Positions 1-11,272 of a DNA stretch of 64,000 nucleotides are shown here, piece after piece (positions within the stretch are counted from its first letter, which is position 1; each line of letters begins with the position of its first letter). Origin of the DNA: Pseudomonas lurida (GTDB lineage Bacteria > Pseudomonadota > Gammaproteobacteria > Pseudomonadales > Pseudomonadaceae); assembly GCF_013522705.1 (NCBI RefSeq), contig NZ_JAAMRE010000009.1, positions 1 through 64,000 of the forward strand, read 5' to 3'. The position numbers and the translations under genes are program-made. The notes under the pieces are model-generated. The model worked only from the letters and a program-made list of their open reading frames with translations. It did no database searches and was not told where the DNA came from.

Positions 1-113
1 CTCTGCGTCACGACGTTAAGAGCGGACGCAGAGCGCCCAGAGCGGCGTTCCCACGCGGAGTGGGAACGATCATCGAGGGCAAGCCCTCTCCCACATTGTG
101 ATCTCTCCTTGGA

Positions 114-244
114 TCAGAGGCCGGTGATCAGGTGGACCACTCCTCCCGCCAACACCATCACACCCTGCACACCCGTCGCTTTCAATGCCGCCTCATCCAA
201 CCGGCCCGCATCCTGCAAGTGCACCCTCACCCGCTGTTGCGATT
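114..244 (-). pseudogene. Remnant of the IIB-like PTS gene (3' part only)
   Basis: This repeats the last third of the gene at 403-681 with the same stop (TCA at 114-116). It has no start, and 15 bases are missing in frame. The deleted codons are those for V-A-L-T-R, around the position of the phosphorylated cysteine in normal IIB domains. It arose by the local tandem duplication and is almost certainly not translated. Confidence 0.8.
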
Positions 245-333
245 CTGATCGTTCCCCACGCTCCGCGTGGGAATGCATCCGGTGACGCTCTGCGTCACGA
301 CTTTAAGAGCGGACGCATAGCGTCCAGAGCGGC

Positions 334-356
334 GTTCCCACGCGGAGCGTGGGAAC
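334..356. repeat. REP-like palindrome, GTTCCCACGC type (also 47-67 and 251-274)
   Basis: GTTCCCACGC followed by GGAGCGTGGGAAC forms a compact inverted repeat. Variants lie at 47-67 and 251-274, giving three copies in 360 bp. This sequence type is a common dispersed extragenic palindrome in fluorescent pseudomonads. It lies downstream of the IIB-like gene, so it could also help end or stabilise the trehalose operon transcript. Confidence 0.75.
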
Positions 357-402
357 GATCATCGAGGGCAAGCCCTCTCCCACATTGTGATCTCTCCTTG
401 GA

Positions 403-681
403 TCAGAGGCCGGTGATCAGGTGTACCACTCCTCCCGCCAACACCATCACACCCTGCACACCCGTCGCTTTCAATGCCGCCTCATCCAACCGGCCCGCAT
501 CCTGCAAGTGCACCCTCACCCGCGTCAGCGCCACACGCTGTTGCGATTTGAGGTTATTCGCACCGCCCAACGCACTCAGCACATCGGCCGACAAGAGCCC
601 CAGCGTCGGTGTCGCCACCGTTTCGGCGACCAGATCCGGGGTCAGGGCTTTCCAGAACGCCCGCTGCAATTTCTCGAACAT
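403..681 (-). CDS. Small PTS EIIB-like protein lacking the active-site cysteine
   Basis: A 92-residue protein. Residues from about 35 onward match the glucose/GlcNAc-type EIIB fold (LGGxxNL, TRVRV, GVMVLAGGVVHLITG). In a working IIB domain the residue two places before TR is the cysteine that carries phosphate; here the segment reads V-A-L-T-R, so that residue is alanine. It starts two bases after the stop of the IIA-HPr-EI gene, behind a GGAG, so the two are co-translated. The neighbouring TreP has its own IIB domain with a normal cysteine. A transfer role is therefore unlikely; a regulatory or structural role is possible, but unproven. Confidence 0.8.
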   Translation of the reverse strand: MFEKLQRAFWKALTPDLVAETVATPTLGLLSADVLSALGGANNLKSQQRVALTRVRVHLQDAGRLDEAALKATGVQGVMVLAGGVVHLITGL

Positions 682-683
682 GT

Positions 684-3209
684 TCAGTGCTCCATGACAG
701 GTGAGGTTTCAACGGCGGTTGCCTGATACAGGCGCAGCGCCTCGCGCACCTGACTGGCACCCTCCAGGCCCAGCACGTGGGTTGCAAGGGTTTGGCAGCC
801 ATGCAGATCAAGGTCGCGCACCGCGGCCTTGATGGTGGGAATCAGCGGCACACTGACCGACAGCTCATCCACCCCCAGCCCGACCAGCACCGGCACCGCC
901 AACGCTTCGGAGGCCAGGGCGCCGCACACGCCGACCCACTTGCCATGGGCGTGGGCGGCCTTCACCGTGGTAGCGATCAGGCGCAGCACCGCCGGGTGAA
1001 AACTGTCGGCCTGGCCGGCCAGGCGCGGATGATCGCGGTCCATGGCCAGGGTGTATTGGGTCAAGTCATTGGTGCCGATGGAGAAAAAGTCCACGTAGGG
1101 CGCGAACACGTCGGCCATCAGGGCGGCAGATGGCACCTCGACCATGATCCCCAGTTTCGGCAGTTCTTCAAGCCCGAGGGCCAGCGCTTCCTCCTCAAGG
1201 ATTTGGCGGGCCAGGTGCAACTCCGACAGCAGGCTGACCATCGGCAACATGATGTGCAGGCGTGCGAAACCGGCGCAGGCGAGGATCGCGCGCATCTGTT
1301 CGCGCAGCAGCTGCGGACGTTCCAGGCACAGGCGAATGCCGCGCAAACCCAGAAAGGGGTTGGCCTCGGCCGCCATTGGCACGTAGGCCAACGGTTTGTC
1401 GCCACCGACATCCAGAGTTCGCACGACCAGGTTGCGCTCGCTGCCCAGAGCGCGCGCGATGGCCGTGTAGGTGCCGGCTTGCTCCTGCGGGCTGGGCGCA
1501 CGGTTACGGTCCAGGTAGAGAAATTCCGAGCGCAGCAACCCCACGCCGTCGCCGCCCAAGGTCAGGGCCTGCTCGACTTCCTGCAACGAGGCGACGTTGG
1601 CCGTGACTTCAAAGTGATGGCCGTCTCGGGTAATGCTGGGTAGCGCAGCCTGTGCCATTTCACGCTCGCGCCGTTGAATCTGCCGTTGGCGCGCCGCTTC
1701 CAGTTGTTCGATGTCGGCCAGGTTCGGCTGCAGATGCAACTCACCTTTGTCTGCGTCGAGCAAAACCTGTTGGCCATCGGGCAGCGCCAGTACCCGCGCA
1801 GGCACGCCGCAGATCGCCGGCAGGCCAAGGGCACGCGCCAGGATCGCAACGTGGCTGGTGGCGCCACCGCCGACGGTGACGAAGCCGAGCACCTTATGGG
1901 TGTCGAGGCTGGCGGTCTGCGAGGGGGTCAGTTGTTCGGCGATCAGAATCGCGCGTTCCGGCAGCTCCCAGGCGCGATCCTGGATACCGAGGATCAGTTT
2001 GAGCACCCGCTGGCCGACATCGGCCAGGTCGGCTGCACGCTCGGCCAGCAGGGCATTGCCCAGGCCCAGGAACAACTCGGCGGTGGCGAGCGTGGCGCGC
2101 TTCCAGGCGAATGCGGCACTCTTGCCTTCGGCCAGTAGCCCGTAGGCTTGCTCCAGCAGGGTCGGGTCTTCAAGCAGTTCCTGATGGGCCCGGAAAATTT
2201 CCGCCTCCGCAGCGTTGGCGGCCTTGGCTTGCAGCGTTTGCAAGGCCTCGGTGGCCGCCCGCAGGCCTTGTTCCAACATCGCGCGTTCGGCCACTTGACC
2301 GGTGCCGTGTTCAACAATGTCCAGCTCCGGCTCGGCCACTTGCACCACTTGGCCGAACGCCGAGCCCGGCGACGCGCAGACGCCCTGCAGCACGCCGGCT
2401 GACGATAAGGATGCGACCGGCTCAATCCCAGCGGCCACAGTGGCAACCTGTTCTCCACAGCCTTCAGCCAACAGCGCCACCAATGCCTGGATCGCCGCCG
2501 CGGCCTCTTCACCTGCCGCGCTCACCTGCAGCGTATCGCCCTGCACCGTCTGCAACGCCATGATCGCCACCAGCGACTTGGCATTTGCGCTCTGGGTCTG
2601 CTTGTGCAGATAAATACTCGCATTGAAGCCTTTAGCCGCCTGGGCCAACACCGCCGCCGGGCGCGCATGCAGGCCGTTGGCGTTGGGCAGCGTCAATGGC
2701 TTGGAAAACAACGCATTGCCCTGCGCGTCGATTGCGGCCTCAGCTGTGTCGACAGGCGATACCTGCATCAGCGGCTGGCCCGCCTCCACCAGCCCGCTCG
2801 CCAGCAGGCTGAACGGCTCGCCACTGACCACCAGCATCAGGGTCAGCAAACTGCGGGCGTGGAGCGCCACGTAGTCGGCATCGAACTCGATCAACGGCTG
2901 CCCCGCCTCCACCCGCTGCCCCTCCTCAACCAGGCGGGTGAAGCCTTTGCCTGCCAGGTTCACGGTGTCCAGGCCAATATGCATCAGCACCTGCACGCCG
3001 CTGTCGGCGGTGATGCTGACCGCATGCCCGCTGTCCTGGATAGTGCTGATTACGCCGGCCAGCGGCGCGCACAGAGTCTGCGAGGTGGGATCAATGCACA
3101 GGCCGTCGCCGATCATGCGGCTGGCGAACACCGGGTCCGGCACCTCGTCCAGTGACAGCAGGACACCCGCTAAGGGCGCCAGCAGTTCCAGGGGTTCAAT
3201 TGCGGTCAT
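684..3209 (-). CDS. Fused PTS IIA-HPr-Enzyme I (phosphoenolpyruvate-protein phosphotransferase)
   Basis: An 841-residue cytoplasmic fusion that takes phosphate from phosphoenolpyruvate and passes it to the sugar permease. Residues 1-150 are a glucose-type IIA domain with its histidine at about 77 (VLMHIGLD). Residues about 168-255 are HPr with histidine about 181 (GLHARPA). Residues about 270-841 are Enzyme I with histidine about 453 (GGATSHVAI). All three phosphorylation sites are present, so this one protein supplies the whole relay to TreP. The start at 3209 is chosen over an upstream ATG at 3281 because AGGTGA sits just before it and homology begins there. It is the fourth gene of the leftward trehalose operon. 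Confidence 0.93.
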   Translation of the reverse strand: MTAIEPLELLAPLAGVLLSLDEVPDPVFASRMIGDGLCIDPTSQTLCAPLAGVISTIQDSGHAVSITADSGVQVLMHIGLDTVNLAGKGFTRLVEEGQRVEAGQPLIEFDADYVALHARSLLTLMLVVSGEPFSLLASGLVEAGQPLMQVSPVDTAEAAIDAQGNALFSKPLTLPNANGLHARPAAVLAQAAKGFNASIYLHKQTQSANAKSLVAIMALQTVQGDTLQVSAAGEEAAAAIQALVALLAEGCGEQVATVAAGIEPVASLSSAGVLQGVCASPGSAFGQVVQVAEPELDIVEHGTGQVAERAMLEQGLRAATEALQTLQAKAANAAEAEIFRAHQELLEDPTLLEQAYGLLAEGKSAAFAWKRATLATAELFLGLGNALLAERAADLADVGQRVLKLILGIQDRAWELPERAILIAEQLTPSQTASLDTHKVLGFVTVGGGATSHVAILARALGLPAICGVPARVLALPDGQQVLLDADKGELHLQPNLADIEQLEAARQRQIQRREREMAQAALPSITRDGHHFEVTANVASLQEVEQALTLGGDGVGLLRSEFLYLDRNRAPSPQEQAGTYTAIARALGSERNLVVRTLDVGGDKPLAYVPMAAEANPFLGLRGIRLCLERPQLLREQMRAILACAGFARLHIMLPMVSLLSELHLARQILEEEALALGLEELPKLGIMVEVPSAALMADVFAPYVDFFSIGTNDLTQYTLAMDRDHPRLAGQADSFHPAVLRLIATTVKAAHAHGKWVGVCGALASEALAVPVLVGLGVDELSVSVPLIPTIKAAVRDLDLHGCQTLATHVLGLEGASQVREALRLYQATAVETSPVMEH

Positions 3210-3271
3210 GACTTCACCTGCTTTTTGTTCTGTAAAAATCATTGGGTGGATGCACATCCCACGGATGGCGG

Positions 3272-6206
<2,935 letters not shown>

Positions 6207-6262
6207 GGTGGGGTTCCTTCAATTAATGGTGTGCTGGCTTTGGGGCCGCCTCGGGCGGTAGA

Positions 6263-7705
6263 TCAGGCAACCCTGAATCCGGGCCGAACGATCTTCATGC
6301 TCAACGCACAGGTCAGCACAAACGGCACGACCATCGCGATGACCATCCCGATCACAAACATCGCAATGGATTGCGGCACGATGGAGATAAATCCAGGTAA
6401 ACCACCGACGCCGATGGCCGAGGCCTGCACCTTGTTCAGCGACAGGAAAATGCTGCCCAGCGCCGAGCCCACCAGGGCCGCGTAAAACGGAAACTTGAAG
6501 CGCAGGTTCACCCCGAACATCGCCGGTTCCGTGATGCCGAAGTAGGCGGAAATCGCTGAAGTCGAAGCCATGCTTTTATCCCGCGCATTTCGGGTGGTGT
6601 AGAACACCGCCAGCGCCGCGCTGCCCTGGGCCAGGTTGGACATCACGATCATCGGCCAGATAAAGGTGCCGCCCTGTGTGGAGATCAGTTGCAGGTCCAC
6701 GGCCAGGAACATGTGGTGCATGCCGGTGATCACCAGCGGGGCATACAGAAGACCGAAAATCGCGCCACCGAGCATGGGCGCCAGGTCAAACAGGGTGACC
6801 ATGCCCTCAGTGATCAGGATGCCGATGTGGCGCGTGACCGGGCCGATGATCGCCAGGGCAAGCACGCCGGTGACGACGATGGTGGTGATCGGTACGACCA
6901 GCAGTTGAATTGCATTGGGCACGCGCGCGCGCAGCCACTTCTCGATCACGCTCATCACGTACGCGGCCATCAGGATCGGCAGGATCTGCCCCTGATAGCC
7001 GACTTTTTCGATCTGGAACCAACCGAAAATATCGAAGTACGGCAGGCTCTGGCCATCGAGGCCGGCGACTGCCTTGCCGTAGTTCCAGGCATTCAGCAGG
7101 TCCGGGTGCACCAGCATCAGGCCAAGCACAATGCCAAGGATTTCGCTGCCGCCAAAACGCTTGGCCGCCGACCAGCCCACCAGCGCCGGCAGGAATACGA
7201 ACGAGGTGTTGGCCATCAGGTTGATCAGGCTCCACAGGCCATCCAGATTCGGGTAGGCCTCCAGCAGCGTCTTGCCCTCGATGAACATGCCCTTGGCGCC
7301 CATCAGGTTGTTGATGCCCATGAGCAGGCCGGCAATGATCAGTGCGGGCAGGATCGGCATGAACACATCGGAGAACACCCGCACCAGACGCTGCAGGGCG
7401 TTGGTCTTGTCGGCGCCCTTCTTCTTCACGTCGGCGATGGTGGCGGCGGCCAGGCCGGTGATTTCGCGCAGGGCGGCGTAGACCTTCTCGACTTCACCGG
7501 GGCCGATCACCACCTGAAACAGGCCGCCGGTAAAGAACGAGCCCTTGACCAGGTCGACCTGGTTCAACGCGCTGTTATTGACCAGGCTCGGGTCCTTGAG
7601 CGCCAGGCGCAGGCGGGTTACGCAGTGGGCAGCTTGCTCGAGGTTATCGCTGCCCCCGAGGTGCTCGAGAATCTCGCGGGCAATCGTCGAATAGTCGTGG
7701 CTCAT
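6263..7705 (-). CDS. treP: Trehalose-specific PTS permease, EIIBC
   Basis: A 480-residue inner-membrane permease that imports trehalose and phosphorylates it. Residues 1-80 are the IIB domain with phosphorylated cysteine 28 (HCVTRLR); the rest is an IIC channel with about ten hydrophobic segments and the conserved GITEPAMFGVNL. There is no IIA domain, so phosphate must come from the IIA of the fusion protein two genes downstream. It is the first gene of the leftward operon, divergent from treR, and its promoter region holds the two palindromes at 7771-7812. Other glucosides are possible substrates, but treC argues for trehalose. Confidence 0.92.
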   Translation of the reverse strand: MSHDYSTIAREILEHLGGSDNLEQAAHCVTRLRLALKDPSLVNNSALNQVDLVKGSFFTGGLFQVVIGPGEVEKVYAALREITGLAAATIADVKKKGADKTNALQRLVRVFSDVFMPILPALIIAGLLMGINNLMGAKGMFIEGKTLLEAYPNLDGLWSLINLMANTSFVFLPALVGWSAAKRFGGSEILGIVLGLMLVHPDLLNAWNYGKAVAGLDGQSLPYFDIFGWFQIEKVGYQGQILPILMAAYVMSVIEKWLRARVPNAIQLLVVPITTIVVTGVLALAIIGPVTRHIGILITEGMVTLFDLAPMLGGAIFGLLYAPLVITGMHHMFLAVDLQLISTQGGTFIWPMIVMSNLAQGSAALAVFYTTRNARDKSMASTSAISAYFGITEPAMFGVNLRFKFPFYAALVGSALGSIFLSLNKVQASAIGVGGLPGFISIVPQSIAMFVIGMVIAMVVPFVLTCALSMKIVRPGFRVA

Positions 7706-7770
7706 GCTTGGTTTCCACTTTGATTTTTTTATTGGAGGGCAGTCATTGGCAGCACGCCGAAAGCAAAAGT

Positions 7771-7812
7771 ACTCGTACAGACGAGTTAAAGCAACAACTC
7801 GTCTGTACGAGT
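7771..7812. promoter_or_regulatory. Paired 16-bp palindromic operators, probably bound by TreR
   Basis: Bases 7771-7786 (ACTCGTACAGACGAGT) and 7797-7812 (ACTCGTCTGTACGAGT) are each palindromic in their outer six bases and are exact reverse complements of each other. Their centres are 26 bp apart. They lie in the intergenic region between treP and treR. GntR/UTRA regulators usually bind such sites beside their own gene. Repression relieved by trehalose-6-phosphate is the expected mode, by analogy with other TreR proteins. Confidence 0.8.
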
Positions 7813-7957
7813 TACAAATTGTTTTCTTTTCTGATTCAGAGGTCAGACATTTCGCTTCTTACGCGCGCGCTCAATGGACAAACCCCACCTCTGCCACTAA
7901 GGTTCCTGCCTTGAACGCGCCGTTCACCTTACTCAAGCCGCGCACAGAGCCCTCTCC

Positions 7958-8662
7958 ATGAGCAAATACAACCAGATCTATACCGATCTGCTTGCCAGCA
8001 TCACCACCGAACGCCTGCAACGCGGCACGCGCCTCCCTTCCGAAACCGAATTGATGGACAGCTACCAGGCCAGCCGCGGCACCGTGCGCCGGGCGATCGA
8101 GCAGCTTCAGGAGCGCGGGTTTGCGCAAAAGATCCATGGCAAGGGCACCTTCGTGCTATCGCCCAACCCGATCGAGTTCCAACTGGGCGGCATCGTCAGC
8201 TTCCATGAAACCCACGCCGACCTGGGCGATGACGTACATACCGAAGTGGTCGAGTTCACCCAACTCCCACTCGAAGGTGCGCTGCTGCAACACATCGAGG
8301 CCGAGCCCGGCACCCTGATCACCCGCATCAAACGCGTGCGACGCATCGGCGGCAAACGGGTGATTCTCGACATCAACCACTTCGTCGCCGACCTGATCCC
8401 GGGCCTGGACCCGACAATCGCCGAGCAGTCGATCTACGCGTTCATCGAACAGACTCTGCAGCTGCAGATCAGCTACGCCCAACGCACCATCGAAGCGCTG
8501 CCGCGCAGCAAGGACGACCAGACGCACCTTGACCTCGACGGACAAAGCCATGTGATCGTGGTGAGCAACCAGACGTTTTTGCAGGATGGGCGGCAGTTCG
8601 AGTACACCGAGTCGCGGCATACGCTGGATAAGTTTTACTTTTCGGATATTGCGCGGCGGTGA
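7958..8662 (+). CDS. treR: GntR-family trehalose operon regulator
   Basis: A 234-residue regulator. Residues 1-70 are a GntR winged helix (TRLPSETELM, SRGTVRRAIEQL); residues about 85-230 are a UTRA ligand domain (ALPRSKDDQTHLDL near the end). It is divergent from the trehalose PTS operon and should control it through the palindromes at 7771-7812, with trehalose-6-phosphate the likely inducer. No strong ribosome site precedes the ATG, but the helix-turn-helix begins at the usual distance from it. Confidence 0.92.
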   Translation: MSKYNQIYTDLLASITTERLQRGTRLPSETELMDSYQASRGTVRRAIEQLQERGFAQKIHGKGTFVLSPNPIEFQLGGIVSFHETHADLGDDVHTEVVEFTQLPLEGALLQHIEAEPGTLITRIKRVRRIGGKRVILDINHFVADLIPGLDPTIAEQSIYAFIEQTLQLQISYAQRTIEALPRSKDDQTHLDLDGQSHVIVVSNQTFLQDGRQFEYTESRHTLDKFYFSDIARR

Positions 8663-8879
8663 GGGCGAGCAGCGACTAAACGGTTGATCGCTCATTCATT
8701 CTGATCGATTTATCGAGCTCAACCACATGCTCAACCATCAGATAAAAATATTACCCGCCCCCTGCGGCAATGGAGCTGGCTCCCGCGGGGTCGAGAAACG
8801 GCCCCTCTTCTTCTGGCGAAGCAGCTTGTTACCGTTGAGACACACAGCGACCCTGACAAACAGATTCAACCTTACGTAG

Positions 8880-8974
8880 AATCCCCCCTGTGGCTATGGA
8901 ACACCTTCCTTCTAACCTCCTGTGACCTAGGGGTTTCGCTCTCCACACCGCGCCTGCTTCTTGCAGGCGTTTTT
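8880..8974 (+). ncRNA. Possible small RNA, C4-antisense-like (uncertain)
   Basis: The run CTCCTGTGACCTAGGGG, then GTTTCGCTCTCC, then a terminator hairpin recalls the phage C4 antisense RNA motif as I remember it; I could not compare it with a model. No promoter was identified. C4 RNAs usually sit before phage antirepressor genes, and none is present here. Treat it as a candidate only. Confidence 0.25.
8951..8974 (+). terminator. Intrinsic terminator upstream of the TerD-domain gene
   Basis: CGCCTGC, loop TTCTT, GCAGGCG, then a run of five to six T. It ends whatever is transcribed rightward through 8663-8950: either read-through from treR or a separate small RNA. Confidence 0.75.
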
Positions 8975-9036
8975 ATGTCAGCTGTAGAACCATGCTGCAC
9001 CTCATCCACGACGGCGGCCAAGGGAGAAAATCAAGT

Positions 9037-9540
9037 ATGAATCAGGCGCTGTTCCTGCGTCGCCGTAGCAAAGTTTACGTCCCGATGGGCACCGGCGGAG
9101 CCACGCGCGCTCAGGTCGCGTCGGCTGTTCGTGAAGTCACGGCGTTCCGATGCGTACTGTCAGAGCCTTTGATTGAACAACTCGGTCTGTTGTCAGCGAC
9201 AGAGCTCAAGTACTGGTTGCGCGAAGTTGTCGGAGTCCTTCGGCGGGAAACCGGCGCCCATGTCCACCACAGGCCTTTTTATCCTGACTTTCCAGAGCAG
9301 GTTCTGACGGCCTTAGAGGCGGAGTTATACCTCAACGCAGTCATTCACTACCTCACGCTTCGGCGTTTAGAACCGACTGATGACCCTCGGCCTGCACTGC
9401 TTGAAGGCAACTTCATATCCCGGGTTATCGAACCGGGAAGTATCTCTGAGTTCGAGTCACTCCTCGAACCGCTGATTTCATCGCGCACCTCTCTCGGAAG
9501 AGGAGACTGCCGATGTCGTCTGGTTTATCCGAAACTATAA
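9037..9540 (+). CDS. N-terminal part of a frameshifted TerD-domain protein
   Basis: This is the 5' portion of a gene that continues in another frame at 9548. It begins at ATG 9037, ten bases after AGGGAG, and is open to the stop at 9538-9540. The last 15 or so residues (after TSL) are out of frame and lack family character. Skipping one base in the CTCTCTCGG run at about 9489-9497 gives an in-frame continuation (SEEETADVVWFIRNYKSDVF) joined to the downstream frame. The intact protein would be about 690 residues. No enzymatic motif is visible in this half, which looks mainly helical. Confidence 0.75.
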   Translation: MNQALFLRRRSKVYVPMGTGGATRAQVASAVREVTAFRCVLSEPLIEQLGLLSATELKYWLREVVGVLRRETGAHVHHRPFYPDFPEQVLTALEAELYLNAVIHYLTLRRLEPTDDPRPALLEGNFISRVIEPGSISEFESLLEPLISSRTSLGRGDCRCRLVYPKL

Positions 9541-9547
9541 AAGCGAT

Positions 9548-11107
9548 GTGTTCCGTCTGCTGCCTGAGACCGTCCCGTTTCGCGAGATTCGTGCACAGGT
9601 TGGCGGTGCACTTATCCTGTATGTCGCCGGTGATGCACGAGTGGACGCATTCCTAGAGAGAAACGTCGAAACGGCGACTGACGTGCTACGACTCGCGGTC
9701 GCGCTGACGGGGGGAGACGTATCACTGACGACAGCTTCGACACGTTTCACTGCGATGAAACGATCAATGCGCCGCCTGCTGTTGCGCCTGCTCGACCACA
9801 TACCCAACGCTGCAGAAGACGTGATGCGGCATGCCGAGCGGTGGAAACGCCTGGCTGAAGTACTTCATCCGGGCGACTACGCCGATAAGTACCCACGAGC
9901 GCTGGCCGCCATCACGGCAGCCCGTCGCAACGAAGCACCAGGCTCATTTGGATCACGCGTCGAAACATTGCTTGCCCAGCGTCACATCGACACGCTTATG
10001 CCCATATTGCAAAGCCGTCCTGGCGAGTTCGCACGGCGCCTGGACGTGACCCTGCGACGCTCGACGGAACCAGAATCGGTTCTTGATGCGTTCGAGGCGG
10101 TAGCAACACAAGTTTCCTCACCTGTACTGTTGCAACTGCTGGCCCAGGTACGCGCGCCGCGCCCCCTCCCCCTGCGAGCCTTCACACCAAAAGGTGCATT
10201 CGCCAAAATCTATGGCATCAAGGATCGACGCGAACCTCTCGCTCCCGACGTACTGGCTCGTGCAGCCAGAATCTGCCAGGGCGCACTCGTAACGCGTTTT
10301 GCGGCGCTACCACCACTAGGCCGCTGTTTCATCGATCCCGCATTACGCGACTACAGAGTGCCGCTGGCACAGCGTGCCGCATCGAAGTCGCTGCGCACGC
10401 TGGTGCGGGGCAGTCGCTTGCCCATGCCTGACACCCGTTTCATTCGCCTGTTCCTGTGGTGGAAGAACGGCCGTGAGCGCACGGACATCGACTTGTCCGC
10501 AGCATTTTTCGACGCCAACTTCGCCTTCAAACAAACGGTCGCGTACTACAACTTGAAGAGCTTCGGCGGCTACCACAGTGGCGACATCGTCGACGCGCCC
10601 AAAGGGGCGTCGGAGTTCATCGACCTGGACCTCAATGTCCTTGTCGAGAAGGGTGTGCGCTATATCGTCACCTCTATCAATTCATTCACCGAGCAGCCGT
10701 ACTGTGATCTTCCAGAATGCTTCGCCGGTTGGATGGCGCGCATCGACGTGGCGTCGGGTGAAGTATTCGAACCGCGCTCCGTATTCGACCGTATCGACAT
10801 CGCATCCAACACAGGGATCTGCTTGCCTTTCGTGATGGACTTGCAGGAACGACACATGATCTGGGCCGATCTGGGGCTCACTTCAGTTCCTCGGTGGAAC
10901 AACGTCCAGAACAACCTCAGTGGCGTATCGTTGATGCTGCAAGCTTTGGTACATACACCAAGGCCGGATCTGGAGACTCTGTTCGATTTACATGTTCGAG
11001 CACGCGGAGAACGAGTGGTTTCACCGCAGCAGGCACAGCAAGTGTTTGCGCCGGATCAAGGGATAACACCGTTCGATACGGATTTGATTCGATCACAGTT
11101 TCTCTAA
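9548..11107 (+). CDS. C-terminal part of a frameshifted TerD-domain protein
   Basis: A 519-residue open frame whose true reading begins upstream, at about 9494. The last 200 residues match the TerD fold: FLWWKNGRERTDIDLSA, then SGDIVDAPKGASEFIDLDL, FAGWMAR, and a final IWADLGL. TerD domains bind calcium and occur in the ter stress and tellurite-response systems. The middle (about 60-300) is an uncharacterised helical region. If the frameshift is real, this half is probably not made, because no ribosome site precedes 9548. If it is a sequencing error, the gene is intact from 9037 to 11107. No other ter genes lie nearby. Confidence 0.75.
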   Translation: MFRLLPETVPFREIRAQVGGALILYVAGDARVDAFLERNVETATDVLRLAVALTGGDVSLTTASTRFTAMKRSMRRLLLRLLDHIPNAAEDVMRHAERWKRLAEVLHPGDYADKYPRALAAITAARRNEAPGSFGSRVETLLAQRHIDTLMPILQSRPGEFARRLDVTLRRSTEPESVLDAFEAVATQVSSPVLLQLLAQVRAPRPLPLRAFTPKGAFAKIYGIKDRREPLAPDVLARAARICQGALVTRFAALPPLGRCFIDPALRDYRVPLAQRAASKSLRTLVRGSRLPMPDTRFIRLFLWWKNGRERTDIDLSAAFFDANFAFKQTVAYYNLKSFGGYHSGDIVDAPKGASEFIDLDLNVLVEKGVRYIVTSINSFTEQPYCDLPECFAGWMARIDVASGEVFEPRSVFDRIDIASNTGICLPFVMDLQERHMIWADLGLTSVPRWNNVQNNLSGVSLMLQALVHTPRPDLETLFDLHVRARGERVVSPQQAQQVFAPDQGITPFDTDLIRSQFL

Positions 11108-11180
11108 TACCTACGCCAGCGTTTGCCGCTCATTGAAAACGACAGCGCTTGCTCAGGAGCTTTCTACCCAAAAACGAAAA

Positions 11181-11205
11181 TGCCAGTCAGCATGGCTGAC
11201 TGGCA
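11181..11205 (-). terminator. Terminator of the guaB-guaA operon
   Basis: TGCCAGTCAGC, a three-base loop, then GCTGACTGGCA forms a perfect 11-bp stem. Read leftward it is followed by TTTTCGTTTTT, so it ends transcripts coming from guaA. The convergent TerD gene stops at 11107. Confidence 0.85.
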
Positions 11206-11272
11206 TTGATTAAAACCCTTCCTGCGCGACTTCGAATCTAGCGCTGCACTGTAATCAGTGCCGGGCGGCCTA

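Larger units (their letters stand above)
1..548. repeat. Imperfect tandem duplication (copies 1-244 and 288-548)
   Basis: Bases 1-244 and 288-548 are near-identical direct copies, with few substitutions (for example G/T in AGGTGGACC versus AGGTGTACC) and small indels. Copy 2 contains the real 3' end of the IIB-like gene; copy 1 contains a dead remnant of it. Copy 1 lacks 15 bases present at about 527-541. The 41-43 bases between the copies carry a REP-like palindrome. Copy 1 may begin left of the window. Confidence 0.9.
8663..9036. other. Non-coding stretch between treR and the TerD-domain gene
   Basis: There is no convincing reading frame. It contains a REP-like element near 8755-8800 (GGAGCTGGCTCCCGCGGGG) and, at its right end, a factor-independent terminator preceded by a run resembling the end of a structured RNA. 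The ribosome site AGGGAG at 9021-9026 serves the next gene. Confidence 0.6.

Noticed and set aside
9485..9500. Programmed ribosomal frameshift in the TerD-domain gene
   Set aside because: The CTCTCTCGG run is not a known slippery heptamer, and no stimulating stop-codon context or pseudoknot was recognised. Mutation or sequencing error is simpler.
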